From Candidatus Obscuribacterales bacterium (GTDB lineage: Bacteria; Cyanobacteriota; Vampirovibrionia; Obscuribacterales; Obscuribacteraceae): a DNA stretch of 64,000 bases. Shown here piece by piece: positions 1-9,704 of the stretch. The stretch spans positions 744,001 through 808,000 of the forward strand of contig JAIETZ010000001.1 in the NCBI GenBank assembly GCA_019744775.1, in the 5' to 3' direction. The stretch's first letter is position 1; each line of letters opens with the position of its first letter. The notes below the pieces were generated by a model. The model saw nothing but the letters and a program-made list of their open reading frames with translations. It did no database searches and was not told the DNA's origin. The position numbers and the translations under genes are program-made.

Positions 1-1650
1 CGGTCGCTTTGGGAAAGAGATGACGTAATTGTTGTTGCTTCAATAAGCTGTATATACGGTCTTGGAGTACCTGAGCGATATTTGTCGGCAGCCGTTGAGA
101 TCAAGAAGGGGCAGAACCTCGATCGCAATGATTTATTGAAACAATTGGTAGGCATTTACTATGAACGCAATGACATCGTCGTTGAGCGTGCGCGCTTTAG
201 AGCGCGTGGGGAGATAGTCGAAGTTTATCCCGCTCACGAAGAAAGAATAATTCGTGTTGAATTTTTTGGCGATGAAGTCGAGCGCCTTGCATTTGTTAAC
301 CCGGTTACCGGCGAGATTGAAGAATTGCCGGATGTTGTACGCATATATCCAGCCAAGCACTATGTAGCAGACGAGTTGGAATTAGATAGAGCAATTGAAC
401 AAATAGAATTGGAATTGAACGAGCGCCTTGGAGAACTCGTCAGCGAGAATAAATTAGTTGAAGCTCAACGCCTGAAACAACGTACTCGCTTCGATATCGA
501 AATGCTCAAAGAAGTAGGCTATTGCAACGGCATTGAGAACTACTCGCGTATTCTTGAAGGTCGCACTCCCGGCGATCCTCCGCAGACTTTAGTTGATTAT
601 TTTGTGCGCAAGTTCGGACAAGACGGCTTCCTTACCTTTATAGACGAGTCTCACGTGACTTTGCCGCAATTGCAGGGCATGTACCACGGCGATAGATCAC
701 GCAAGGATGTCCTTATCGAATATGGATTCCGTTTACCTTGCGCCCGCGATAACAGGCCACTAACCTCAGAAGAATTTTGGAACAAAGTCGGCAAGACAAT
801 ATTTGTTTCCGCAACACCAGGCGATCGCGAATTAGGCGTCAGCCAAAACGTAGTTGAGCAAGTAATTAGGCCCACAGGCTTAGTAGACCCGGAAGTCGAA
901 GTACGTCCTATCCAAGGTCAAATCGATGATTTGATCAAAGAAATAAAAACCCGTTCGGCCAAAGGTGAAAGAGTACTTGTAACTACTTTGACCAAGCGCA
1001 TGGCAGAAGACTTAACAGAATATCTACAAGAGCTTGGTATTAGGGTGCGTTGGTTGCACAGCGATGTAAAAGCTTTAGAACGCATTGAATTGCTTCGTGA
1101 TTTACGATTGGGTACTTTTGACGTGTTAGTTGGCGTCAACCTATTGAGAGAGGGTTTGGACTTGCCGGAAGTTTCCCTTGTGGCAATTATGGAAGCAGAC
1201 AAAGAAGGCTTCCTACGCGCAGAAAGATCACTAATTCAAACTATAGGCCGCGCCGCACGTAATGCCGCCGGACAAGTTGTCTTATATGCCGACCGCATGA
1301 CGGACTCCATGGACAAAGCAATTACAGAAACTAGAAGACGGCGTGAAAGACAAACTGCCTACAATATAGAACACAACATAACACCGCAGACAATCGTCAA
1401 AGAAACAACCAATAGCTTGTTGGAGACACTGCGCGGCAGGGAAATCCTGCCCAAACCGATCAATAAGGAAGCGCTTGAAGCTCAAGCTGACGAATTGGGC
1501 AAAGACCTAGCCAAGGCCATCAAGAAGATGGAAGAGCAAATGAAGCAAGCAGCACGGGATTTGGACTTTGAAACTGCCGCCCAGCTGCGCGATCAATTAA
1601 AAGTATTACAGGAACTAGCAGCCAAAAAACGTCGAAAGGGCGGCAATTAA
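1..1650 (+). CDS. uvrB: UvrABC excinuclease subunit B, 5' end outside window
   Basis: DNA-damage verification helicase of the UvrABC nucleotide excision repair complex in the cytoplasm. The frame is open from base 1 and reads [19 protein letters not shown] before the first internal TTG (82), a conserved UvrB stretch, so the real start lies upstream; compared with the usual ~670 residues about 120 N-terminal residues including Walker A are missing. Visible are the damage-binding/UvrA-interacting middle part, helicase motifs ([17 protein letters not shown]) and, in the last ~40 residues, the UVR motif that binds UvrC ([14 protein letters not shown]). No gene is closely coupled to it; 172 bases separate it from the sigma-factor gene. 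The family assignment is secure. Confidence 0.97.
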   Translation, partial: RSLWERDDVIVVASISCIYGLGVPERYLSAAVEIKKGQNLDRNDLLKQLVGIYYERNDIVVERARFRARGEIVEVYPAHEERIIRVEFFGDEVERLAFVNPVTGEIEELPDVVRIYPAKHYVADELELDRAIEQIELELNERLGELVSENKLVEAQRLKQRTRFDIEMLKEVGYCNGIENYSRILEGRTPGDPPQTLVDYFVRKFGQDGFLTFIDESHVTLPQLQGMYHGDRSRKDVLIEYGFRLPCARDNRPLTSEEFWNKVGKTIFVSATPGDRELGVSQNVVEQVIRPTGLVDPEVEVRPIQGQIDDLIKEIKTRSAKGERVLVTTLTKRMAEDLTEYLQELGIRVRWLHSDVKALERIELLRDLRLGTFDVLVGVNLLREGLDLPEVSLVAIMEADKEGFLRAERSLIQTIGRAARNAAGQVVLYADRMTDSMDKAITETRRRRERQTAYNIEHNITPQTIVKETTNSLLETLRGREILPKPINKEALEAQADELGKDLAKAIKKMEEQMKQAARDLDFETAAQLRDQLKVLQELAAKKRRKGGN

Positions 1651-1822
1651 GGTATACAGGCCCTATTTCACTAGTGGAAATACGCTGTCAACTGTTTAAA
1701 CTACCTTAACGAGGCGCGCATAGACAGAAAAGCGCACTTATACTACTCTCGCCAGCGTTGCCAAGCAACCACTTTTAGCAACGCTACGGCTTAGATTCCC
1801 TAATAGCCCAAGAGAGGAAATA

Positions 1823-2842
1823 ATGGCCAAAGCAAAGTCTCTTGATAGCGACAGATCAATGAACAACCTCCTAGTAGAGGACGAGAACATTGCGAAGCGC
1901 AACGAACTCGAAGAACTTGATCTCGATGACAACGATGATTTCACTATTATCGATGACATGGACGATTCCATGGAAGACGACGACGAACCAGTCGAGCTTC
2001 CAACAACACGTGAACTTGCAACAGAAGATTCCGTCCGCCTCTACTTAAGAGAGATTGGCCGCATTCAACTTTTGAAGCCGGACGAAGAAATTGAACTCGC
2101 CCGTAAGATTCTGCAAGGCGACATGATTGCTAAGCGTAAATTGGTGCAAGCCAACCTGCGTCTTGTGGTATCAATCGCCAAGAAATACATCGGTCGTGGT
2201 TTGTCCTTCCTGGACTTGATTCAAGAAGGTAATTTGGGACTTATTCGCGCCTCTGAAAAATTCGATCACGAGCGTGGTTATAAGTTCTCCACATACGCCA
2301 CATGGTGGATCCGCCAAGCCATCACCCGCGCTTTGGCTGACAAATCAAGAACCATTCGTGTACCTGTACACATGGTTGAAACAATCAACAAACTGAAGAA
2401 AGTAACAAGACAACTGGCACAAGAACTAAATAGAAAGCCAACTGAACAAGAATTGGCTCATGCTATGGATGTATCTATTGCCAAGTTGCACGAAATAATC
2501 AAGGCTGCCAAAGAGCCTATCTCCCTTGAAACACCAATTGGTAAGGAAGAAGATTCCCGCCTCGGTGATTTCATCGAAGATGCTGAAACCGACAGACCGG
2601 AAACAACAGTCACTCATGAACTTCTTCGCCAGGACTTGGCAAAGATGCTCAATGAACTGACACCACGCGAAAGAGATGTTTTGCGTCTGCGTTTTGGTTT
2701 GGATGATGGTCGTCAGCGTACATTAGAAGAAGTCGGTCAGTTGTTTGCCGTAACACGCGAACGCGTCCGCCAGATTGAATTCAAGGCCCTCAGAAAGCTA
2801 AGACAACCAGGACGTTCTTCACGCTTGCGCGAATATCTCTAA
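1823..2842 (+). CDS. rpoD: Primary (group 1/2) RNA polymerase sigma-70 factor
   Basis: Directs RNA polymerase to -10/-35 promoters. 339 residues. The first ~65 residues are very acidic (a short region 1.1-like segment); region 1.2 starts at [15 protein letters not shown] (~residue 67); regions 2.1-2.4 include [14 protein letters not shown] and the -10 recognition helix [19 protein letters not shown] (~residues 157-176); region 3 starts with RVPVHM; region 4.2 carries the helix-turn-helix [20 protein letters not shown] (~residues 300-319) and ends RSSRLREYL as in housekeeping sigmas. It is somewhat shorter than cyanobacterial SigA, so a group 2 paralogue is possible. ATG at 1823 follows AGAGAGGAAATA, a good ribosome site. 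A strong terminator follows at 2873. Confidence 0.95.
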   Translation: MAKAKSLDSDRSMNNLLVEDENIAKRNELEELDLDDNDDFTIIDDMDDSMEDDDEPVELPTTRELATEDSVRLYLREIGRIQLLKPDEEIELARKILQGDMIAKRKLVQANLRLVVSIAKKYIGRGLSFLDLIQEGNLGLIRASEKFDHERGYKFSTYATWWIRQAITRALADKSRTIRVPVHMVETINKLKKVTRQLAQELNRKPTEQELAHAMDVSIAKLHEIIKAAKEPISLETPIGKEEDSRLGDFIEDAETDRPETTVTHELLRQDLAKMLNELTPRERDVLRLRFGLDDGRQRTLEEVGQLFAVTRERVRQIEFKALRKLRQPGRSSRLREYL

Positions 2843-2872
2843 TAGATATATCGTCAAAAACCGTAAATTAAG

Positions 2873-2898
2873 AAAGGGGCGCCACAAGCGCCCCTTTT
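2873..2898 (+). terminator. Rho-independent terminator after the sigma gene
   Basis: Perfect 10-bp stem AAAGGGGCGC / GCGCCCCTTT with 5-base loop CACAA, followed by T's (TTTTGTTC). It lies 30 bases after the sigma-factor stop codon. Confidence 0.9.
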
Positions 2899-2966
2899 GT
2901 TCACTCTATTAACCTGCTATTCTTGCCTTGATTTAATAAGTTAAGGTCACAGGAGAAAGGTTCCTA

Positions 2967-3917
2967 ATGAGCACAACAGATGGTCAAGGATCTTCAGCCG
3001 CCCCGTTTTCAGGCGACGAATCAGGAAGCATTTTCAACACTCCCGACGTTGTCAGCGAGTCGCCGACAACAGCCGAGCGTGTAGTTGATACCCAATCAGG
3101 CTTCTTGCTCATCGTCCGCCGCGCACAAGAGCGTCTGGCACTTTCTTTAAAGCGCCGCATCGGCACTCCGCCAACTTCAGCCATTCTTTTGACGCCGGAT
3201 GAATCTCTTCAGCTCTCAAAAATTCTTGGTGACGCCTGGAAACCGGCAAAAGGCAGCACGCTTTCAAGTGATGCGGAAAATCTCGTTTCAAACATGGGTC
3301 GCGGAAATCTTCGCGGAATTGCTCGTGGTGACTACGGCACAAAAGTAAATCAGGGCATGAGACCAGTCGTTATGGTCATGGTTGTTTTGGCTCTGTTCAA
3401 CTTTGCTGCTGGATCATTTGCCGGCTATTTTGCTCACTCAAGCACTCCTGCAAAAACTGTGGCAACAACAACAGTCACATCCGATGCGCTTAATTTATTC
3501 TCTCGTCAGTTTGTAGCAAATCTATTAGATTTCAATGCCGACACTTACAAGATGTCCCAAATTCGCGCGATGGCTCAAATGACTCCAGAGCTGATGAACA
3601 ATTACTGGACAGATACCGAATTTCCATTGTCCAAAGACAAACTTGGCGGCAATACAAAACTGGAAATCGCCAAAGTTGACTGCCAAAAGCTTGATGCACA
3701 CAATGCAATCACCGATGTTAAAGGAGCCATGGTTCCGGCAAGTGGTGGCAAAGGAACGCCGGTGCATCTAATGCTTAAACTGACAATCGACGATGAAAAT
3801 CAAATTCACGTTGTCGAACAAAATGACTTAGCTGCCAGTGACGGAGCTGAGAAGACGTCTGCCGAAACCACTCAACAAGATGGGCAGTCCGAGGCTAATA
3901 CCCAAGCAGTCAACTGA
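2967..3917 (+). CDS. Hypothetical single-pass membrane protein
   Basis: 316 residues, no family recognised. The N-terminal ~130 residues are polar, Ser/Thr-rich and presumably cytoplasmic; one clear transmembrane segment lies at ~131-156 (PVVMVMVVLALFNFAAGSF); residues ~165-275 look like a compact extracytoplasmic domain (NLFSRQFVANLLDFNADTYK...), a layout seen in many membrane-anchored NTF2/VirB8-like proteins, which is only a guess. The last ~40 residues are low-complexity Glu/Gln/Thr. Start ATG has AGGAGAAAGG upstream. The 3' end overlaps the convergent VanZ-like gene by 90 bases. Nothing in the neighbourhood defines a role. Confidence 0.8.
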   Translation: MSTTDGQGSSAAPFSGDESGSIFNTPDVVSESPTTAERVVDTQSGFLLIVRRAQERLALSLKRRIGTPPTSAILLTPDESLQLSKILGDAWKPAKGSTLSSDAENLVSNMGRGNLRGIARGDYGTKVNQGMRPVVMVMVVLALFNFAAGSFAGYFAHSSTPAKTVATTTVTSDALNLFSRQFVANLLDFNADTYKMSQIRAMAQMTPELMNNYWTDTEFPLSKDKLGGNTKLEIAKVDCQKLDAHNAITDVKGAMVPASGGKGTPVHLMLKLTIDDENQIHVVEQNDLAASDGAEKTSAETTQQDGQSEANTQAVN

Positions 3918-4232
3918 GACATCAAACAGCGTAGCGCTTCTACCGGGTACATAAAACTGGTGGCATTCGTCGCCTATGGCGTAGAAAACTGCCACGGCTG
4001 CTGCAAGGAATGCAACTTTGCCTAGCTTCAGGTTTTCATCTGTCGATTTAAGAGCCCAACACAGAAGCAAAAACAAAATCGTGTATTCGCTTACGTGCCC
4101 AAATTTTCTCATCAGCATATTGAAGTCGCCGAAGAACTGTTGCGTAATTGCTCCTGAATGCGGTTGAGCGGAAAAGCACCAGATAACAATCATCCACACG
4201 GCAACTGCCAGCCATGGCAATATTTTTCGCAC
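3828..4232 (-). CDS. VanZ-like family membrane protein
   Basis: 134-residue integral membrane protein with four hydrophobic segments: WLAVAVWMIVIWCFSAQ at the start, YTILFLLLCWAL, KVAFLAAAVAVFYAIGDECHQ, and a last one near ISLGLPILL. The run DECHQFYVPGRSATLFDVSVD is the VanZ hallmark (the E-x-x-Q...GR..s..Dv..n pattern). VanZ relatives are linked to glycopeptide tolerance in some Firmicutes, but most are of unknown function. GTG start, preceded by AAGGAG at 7-base spacing and starting directly after the stop of the upstream mpg gene, so the two are translationally linked. The 3' 90 bases overlap the opposite-strand membrane-protein gene. Confidence 0.85.
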   Translation of the reverse strand: MRKILPWLAVAVWMIVIWCFSAQPHSGAITQQFFGDFNMLMRKFGHVSEYTILFLLLCWALKSTDENLKLGKVAFLAAAVAVFYAIGDECHQFYVPGRSATLFDVSVDCLGISLGLPILLSGFGRRLLSSVTGS

Positions 4233-4814
4233 CTATTTTCTCCTTGCCGAGTAAGACTTGTGAACGTGCTTTTTGCCGGACACAGCCGGATGGTCTTTAA
4301 CATAAAATCGCCAGAGTCTATCTTGCGCCGACGATATTCCTATCCGGGGAGACACAGCAATTTCAGAATCTTTTAGAGGTGTTGACGGGCATATCCATAA
4401 GTCTGACCCGGGCTCAATGAGGCTTGAGCCGTTATGCTTAACATCAATTTCCCACTCACGGCAAAGCTTACCAGGTCCATTTGTGCCCTCGGCGCCAACG
4501 GCTCGAATTAGAACCGCTCCTGGAGTACCGTCTGGCTCCGTGACGACATTAAGGCAATGATACATCCCATAGATGAAGTAAACGTAAGCATGCCCCGGAG
4601 GACCGAACATGACTTCACAGCGCTTGGTCTTTCCTCGAGAGGCATGGCAAGCAGGATCATCTGCCGTATATGCCTCCACCTCTACGATAGGACCACTGAG
4701 GACGGTCTTAAGACCTATTTTGCGGCATAATTGGGCGCCAAGAAGGTCCCGTGCCACAAGCAAGGTGGAACGGCGATAGAAGTCGTCAGTATAGGACCGA
4801 AGCAAACTGGTCAT
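4233..4814 (-). CDS. mpg: DNA-3-methyladenine glycosylase, AAG/MPG type
   Basis: Removes alkylated purines, hypoxanthine and related lesions from DNA, starting base excision repair. 193 residues, normal for bacterial AAG proteins. Diagnostic blocks: LLVARDLLGAQLCRK, IVEVEAYTADDPACHASRG (catalytic Glu in EVEAY), the insertion loop GPPGHAYVYFIYGMYHCLNV and the GPGKLCRE signature; the end is slightly shortened relative to relatives. Start ATG at 4814. It is the first gene of a two-gene unit with the VanZ-like gene. Confidence 0.95.
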   Translation of the reverse strand: MTSLLRSYTDDFYRRSTLLVARDLLGAQLCRKIGLKTVLSGPIVEVEAYTADDPACHASRGKTKRCEVMFGPPGHAYVYFIYGMYHCLNVVTEPDGTPGAVLIRAVGAEGTNGPGKLCREWEIDVKHNGSSLIEPGSDLWICPSTPLKDSEIAVSPRIGISSAQDRLWRFYVKDHPAVSGKKHVHKSYSARRK

Positions 4815-4910
4815 AGTTTTTTAGTTTAACATCGCCTTCAAATTGAGCCTCAAACCGAGACTGAATCCTGCTTTTACAAGTATAATCTCGCATTGAAAGT
4901 TAATGCGCCA

Positions 4911-5006
4911 GAAGCGAGGCAAGAGCGCCGATGAGGCGGTCGCCGCCGAGCGAAGATGGGGAGCCGGAGGCAAGCGAAGGCGAAACGCAGTGCAGCCGGA
5001 GCGTTA
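4911..5006 (+). repeat. Dispersed intergenic repeat, copy 1 (upstream of asnB)
   Basis: GC-rich element that aligns over its length with copies at 16615-16684, 37041-37137 and 39697-39791. Shared blocks in order: GCGAGGCAAGAGC, GATGAG then GGTCGC, GAGCGAAG, GCCGGAGGCAAGCGAAGG, and a terminal CCGGAGCGTTA. The terminal GGAG lies 9 bases before the asnB ATG and so acts as its likely ribosome site. A TATAAT sequence (4881-4886) precedes the element. Confidence 0.75.
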
Positions 5007-5010
5007 AATA

Positions 5011-6915
5011 ATGTGTGGCATAGTTGGTTATTTCAACTTAAACGGAAGTCCCATTGGTCCTGACCAAGGGACGCTTCAAGCTATGTGCCAGACCATCCAC
5101 CACCGTGGGCCGGATGAGCGTGGCATGACCACAGTAGGTCCAGCCGCTCTAGGCATGACACGCCTTTCTATCATCGACCTGGCAACTGGACAGCAGCCAA
5201 TTTCCAATGAAGATGATTCTGTCTGGATTGTTTTTAACGGCGAAATTTACAACTTTCAAGAGTTGCAAAAGAAAGTTGTTGCAGCTGGTCACAAGTTAAA
5301 AACGCATTCCGATACAGAAACAATTGTCCACTTGTACGAAGACTACGGCATTGATTGTCTGCAGTTTTTGGAAGGCATGTTTGCTTTCGCCATCTACGAC
5401 AAAAACAAAGATCGCTTGTTCATTGCTCGTGATCGCATGGGCGAAAAGCCGCTTCACTGGGGCGTTTTTGATGGTCAACTAATTTTTGCTTCCGAACTAA
5501 AAGCAATACTTGCCCATCCAAAATCAAAGAAGCAACTAAACAGCGAAGCTCTGCAAAAATATCTCGCTCTTGAGTATGTGCCTGCACCACTGAGCATGTT
5601 TGAAGGTATTCACAAGTTGATGCCTGGTCATTACATGGTCGTAGAAAATGGACAAGTAACAACCAAGCGTTATTGGCTCGGTAAACCTGAACAGCAGCTC
5701 GAGAACATTTCCGAGAAAGAAGCAGAAGCTAAACTTATTGAATTGCTGGATACTTCAGCAAAACTACGACTCATTTCCGATGTACCGCTAGGCATTTTCC
5801 TTTCAGGCGGTATCGATTCATCAGCAATTACTGCACTGGCTGCCCGCCATGTGGATCGTCTCAAAACATTTTCCATTGGCTTTGCCGATCAATCGTTTGA
5901 TGAATCAAGCCATGCTGAACTTGTTGCCAAACACGTAGGCACAGATCACCACACGGCAATATTCTCCCCACAAATGGCGTTGGAGACTCTAACTGAACTC
6001 TGGCAAGTTTTAGATGAGCCGATGGCCGATGCTTCTATTTTGCCGACATTCTTCTTGTCAAAAATGACCAAGAAGTCAGTCACCGTAGCTCTGTCGGGCG
6101 AAGGCGGCGACGAATTATTCGGTGGTTACCCAACCTATCAGGCTCACCGCATGGCTGGATACTGGCAGGCAATTCCAGGCATCTTGCGCAAGGGAATTTT
6201 AGAGCCGGCAATTAACTCATTGCCTGTATCCCACAACAATCTAAGTCTCGACTTCAAAGCAAAACGCTTTATTTCCAGTGTGGACAACAAGGAAGATGTT
6301 CGTCACTATCGCTGGATGGGTTGCATGTCCATCGACAAACAACTAAACCTTCTCAAACCCGAATTTAGCCCACTGCAAACAATAGATCGCCTTTATGGCG
6401 GACTAACAGATACGCCACTTCTAAACGGCAATGGAAATAGAGATGTAGTAAGCAAGATAATGCTTATCGATCAAATCACTTATTTGCCGGATGATTTGCT
6501 TGTTAAATCAGATAGAGCATCCATGGCCGCTTCTTTGGAAGTGCGTTTGCCATTCTTGGCTTATCCGGTTGTGGAGTTTGCCCGTCAATTGCCGGTGTCA
6601 TTTAAGCTAAAAGGCATGAAGACCAAATACTTGCTCAAGAAGGCACTCAAGTCCTATTTGCCGGAAAGTATTCTCAATCGCCCCAAGAAAGGTTTCGGCA
6701 TTCCAACTGCCAAGTGGCTCAACAAAGAATTGGCTTCGGTTGTTGATGAGCTATTCAGTGAAAAGTTTGTCCGGCAGCAGGGCATTTTCCAATATGAACA
6801 GGTCAAGCAGCTGCTTGATGAACACCGCAGCTTGAAATTCGATCGACGTAAAGAACTGTGGACACTGATGATGTTCCAGTGGTGGTGGCAGAAGTATTTT
6901 GCCAATAAATTTTGA
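5011..6915 (+). CDS. asnB: Asparagine synthetase, glutamine-hydrolysing
   Basis: Cytoplasmic enzyme making Asn from Asp, ATP and glutamine. 634 residues. N-terminal class II glutaminase domain with the nucleophile Cys2 exposed after Met removal (MCGIVGYFN), RLSIIDL, FNGEIYNF and the SDTET block; C-terminal synthetase domain with the PP-loop SGGIDSSA (265-272), LSGEGGDELFGGY and KSDRASMAASLEVRLPFL. It belongs to the long AsnB branch, some members of which amidate surface-polysaccharide or peptide substrates, so strict asparagine synthesis is not proven. The start is fixed by the obligatory Met-Cys. It is followed immediately by the c-di-GMP gene. Confidence 0.93.
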   Translation: MCGIVGYFNLNGSPIGPDQGTLQAMCQTIHHRGPDERGMTTVGPAALGMTRLSIIDLATGQQPISNEDDSVWIVFNGEIYNFQELQKKVVAAGHKLKTHSDTETIVHLYEDYGIDCLQFLEGMFAFAIYDKNKDRLFIARDRMGEKPLHWGVFDGQLIFASELKAILAHPKSKKQLNSEALQKYLALEYVPAPLSMFEGIHKLMPGHYMVVENGQVTTKRYWLGKPEQQLENISEKEAEAKLIELLDTSAKLRLISDVPLGIFLSGGIDSSAITALAARHVDRLKTFSIGFADQSFDESSHAELVAKHVGTDHHTAIFSPQMALETLTELWQVLDEPMADASILPTFFLSKMTKKSVTVALSGEGGDELFGGYPTYQAHRMAGYWQAIPGILRKGILEPAINSLPVSHNNLSLDFKAKRFISSVDNKEDVRHYRWMGCMSIDKQLNLLKPEFSPLQTIDRLYGGLTDTPLLNGNGNRDVVSKIMLIDQITYLPDDLLVKSDRASMAASLEVRLPFLAYPVVEFARQLPVSFKLKGMKTKYLLKKALKSYLPESILNRPKKGFGIPTAKWLNKELASVVDELFSEKFVRQQGIFQYEQVKQLLDEHRSLKFDRRKELWTLMMFQWWWQKYFANKF

Positions 6916-6929
6916 TAAACTCAGAAGTA

Positions 6930-9704
6930 ATGACGACGGAAACAAATACTGCAGAATTCTTTGAAGCTGTAAAGCGATATCTTTGCGGCAAGCTTCGTTT
7001 TGACTTTGGGCTCATCGATGTCGTGCGTGCGCATGAAGTAATAAACCTGACCAGTTTTATTACTGATGACAGCCACGAAGATGCCCAGACGATGGCAACA
7101 AGCCTATGTGATGAACACAAGCAGCCATTGCAGGTGTCCCATACGCTAATAGCCCAGAAGATTAAACAGACGAAGAAGCATTGGATAGGCAGAGCCTGGC
7201 GCCACGATAAACCGCCACAAGGCTATCTCTATGTAATTGTCCCAATTCTTCATGCCGACGCAAACGGCAAGAAAGCTGTTATTGGCATGTTGCGAATGGT
7301 CTCATTTGACGAAACCCGTCAAATGGACAACGAGCAGATAAATGAACTCAAACAATTTGCCGCTTCCCTTTCAGAACAAATGGTCCCCCTAGCTGCACAA
7401 GTCTCAAGTACTTCTACTGAAGTAGAAGAGAAGGAAGGTCCAACTGAAAGCGTTTTGATCATCGTATCCGATCGTCTAGCACGTAGACGCTTCGCTAGAG
7501 TACTGGAAAACAACTACAAAGTTTCAGATCTTGAAAATATTGAAAAAATTGGTCAAGCACTTGCTGAACACACATTTGATTTGGTTGTTCTGGAATCTAG
7601 ATTTCTAGCCTCCAAGGAAAACCCTGTTGTTGAACTTCTACAAGAGTCGCGCGAAGGTGGTCAGCTTTCTGTGGTAGCTGTTATTCCAAGCACGGAACAA
7701 CATACGTTAGCTGCGGCTTTAGAAAACGGTGCAAGCGACTGTATTTTTGACAATGCTCCGGAAGAAGAACTTCTAGCTCGTGTACGGGCAGCGTTGTCCA
7801 ACATCAAATATCAAAGAGAGCTTGTCTACCACTCGGAGCTTTTGGAGAATTACGCCAAGCAACTCTCCAATACTCATGAAGAATTGGCACGCCTCAAACA
7901 AGCCAAACAACTTGAAGAGTCTTTCCTCAAGGAGACCAAAGAGAATCAAGAATTAGCACTACGTAAAGCCAATTCACAGATTGACTTACAAAGACGCGAA
8001 GCAGAAAAGCGTCATGGACAAGACCAACTGCTTCACCGCATAAGCAATTCCATTAGGAAGTCATTCGACATTAAGTCCACGAACATCGAAGAGATGCTCG
8101 ACACATTAGCCGGCTACTTCAATTTGGATGCCTGCTTCTTGGTTCTTCCCTCAGATGAACATGAAGACGACACCATCCGCGCTCAGTATGTCTCTGACAA
8201 AGACTATGATGTCTTGTCTAAGAATTTGGATTTGCAAATTCTGCAGACTTTTAAAGAGCACTTTAATTGGGACACGGCTCTGTTTGTAAGCGACGTCGCT
8301 CGTGAGCGTAGACCCGAAGTTTTCATCAAGGGACCGCTGCACAATTACCCGCTTATCTCACTTTTCTATGTTCCAATCACCTATGAAGAAAAGCTTCTAG
8401 GGCTTCTCTGCGGACACCGTTGCGAAACACAAGCCCAGTGGAGCCAGGACAACGTCAGCTTCTTTAGACAAGTTGCCGACCAGATAGCTTCCGGCGTGGC
8501 CAATGCGCGTCTCTACGCCTTTGTACAACGACAAGCTACAACAGATGGTCTTACAGGTTTGTTCAATCACAGAACAGCCCAAGAGAAATTAACCGAGCAA
8601 TTGCGTGTGGCAGAACGTTATCAACGCAAACTAAGCCTTATCATGCTTGACGTTGACCACTTCAAAGCAATTAACGACAATCATGGACACCAAGCAGGCG
8701 ACGCTGTACTAAAATCAGTGGCAAAGCTTATTCGCACCGCATGCCGTGACGTAGACATTCCAGCGCGCTACGGCGGTGAAGAGTTTCTCCTAATCCTGCC
8801 TGAAGTAAATCAAGAAGGTGCGGCCGTACTTGCAGAGCGTATTAGAACACGCCTGGAAGATGAGCGTATCCGCTACGAAGATGTTGAAATTTCGGTAACA
8901 GCAAGCTTTGGTATTGCCAGCTTCCCGGACGATTCCAAAAACCAAGATCAACTTATTGAATTGGCCGACCGTGCACTTTATATGTCTAAGCGCATGGGAC
9001 GCAATCAAGTTCATATAGCTCGCGATCTTCTATTCCAAAAATATATTCCCAAAGAAACCAAGACAACTAAAAAGCCGACGGTAGAATCTGTAGCCGAGGA
9101 TATTGAGACTTCAGAAGAACATGCCTCAGAAGTTGTCGACATGATCAAGTCACTGGCGACATCACTTTATTCACGCTCTGAGTACAACAAAGTCCACCAT
9201 CTTGAAACAACCCGTTTTGCCGAGCTTTTAGCAAAAGTCTACGGACTTGCAGAGCCGGAAATTGAACAAGTGCGCGTCGCCACGCTTCTGCACGATGTTG
9301 GCCTTCTGTCCGTATCAGACGAGATTATCAACAAGCAGCAACCTTTAACAGAAGAAGAATTTGCCATTCTGCGCAAACACCCGGAAATGGGAGCGGATCT
9401 TTTACGCCCCGTCAAGGCGCTCAAAGATGTCTGCGATATTCTGGAATACCACCATGAATTCTGGGACGGCACAGGTTATCCAAGAGGACTGAAAGGCGAA
9501 GAAATCCCACTTGCTGCAAGAATTGTGGCAATTGTCGATGCCTATCACGCGATGATCTCCGATCGTCCATACAGAAAAGCCTTATCGGAACAAGACGCAA
9601 TAAGCGTTCTTCGCAATGGCGCCGGCAAACAATTTGATCCTTTCTTAGTCGATATGTTTGTCGCAGTACTGGAAAACCTCAGACTCGAAACACCGAGTCC
9701 CTAA
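6930..9704 (+). CDS. Pseudo-receiver/GAF/GGDEF/HD-GYP c-di-GMP enzyme
   Basis: Signalling protein with both c-di-GMP synthesis and degradation modules; no transmembrane segment, so soluble. Order (numbered from ATG 6930): GAF-like N-terminus ~1-150; response-regulator-like fold ~170-295; coiled coil ~300-365; GAF ~370-530; GGDEF ~540-700 with GGEEF at 615-619 and a product-inhibition RxxD (RDVD) five residues before it; HD-GYP ~735-920 with HDVG at 788-791 and HHEFWDGTGYP at 841-851. Both catalytic motifs are intact. The receiver lacks the phospho-Asp: the site reads LVVLESRF. A TTG at 6912 overlapping the asnB stop is an alternative start; ATG 6930 is preferred. Coupled to the next gene (TAATG). 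Confidence 0.92.
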   Translation: MTTETNTAEFFEAVKRYLCGKLRFDFGLIDVVRAHEVINLTSFITDDSHEDAQTMATSLCDEHKQPLQVSHTLIAQKIKQTKKHWIGRAWRHDKPPQGYLYVIVPILHADANGKKAVIGMLRMVSFDETRQMDNEQINELKQFAASLSEQMVPLAAQVSSTSTEVEEKEGPTESVLIIVSDRLARRRFARVLENNYKVSDLENIEKIGQALAEHTFDLVVLESRFLASKENPVVELLQESREGGQLSVVAVIPSTEQHTLAAALENGASDCIFDNAPEEELLARVRAALSNIKYQRELVYHSELLENYAKQLSNTHEELARLKQAKQLEESFLKETKENQELALRKANSQIDLQRREAEKRHGQDQLLHRISNSIRKSFDIKSTNIEEMLDTLAGYFNLDACFLVLPSDEHEDDTIRAQYVSDKDYDVLSKNLDLQILQTFKEHFNWDTALFVSDVARERRPEVFIKGPLHNYPLISLFYVPITYEEKLLGLLCGHRCETQAQWSQDNVSFFRQVADQIASGVANARLYAFVQRQATTDGLTGLFNHRTAQEKLTEQLRVAERYQRKLSLIMLDVDHFKAINDNHGHQAGDAVLKSVAKLIRTACRDVDIPARYGGEEFLLILPEVNQEGAAVLAERIRTRLEDERIRYEDVEISVTASFGIASFPDDSKNQDQLIELADRALYMSKRMGRNQVHIARDLLFQKYIPKETKTTKKPTVESVAEDIETSEEHASEVVDMIKSLATSLYSRSEYNKVHHLETTRFAELLAKVYGLAEPEIEQVRVATLLHDVGLLSVSDEIINKQQPLTEEEFAILRKHPEMGADLLRPVKALKDVCDILEYHHEFWDGTGYPRGLKGEEIPLAARIVAIVDAYHAMISDRPYRKALSEQDAISVLRNGAGKQFDPFLVDMFVAVLENLRLETPSP

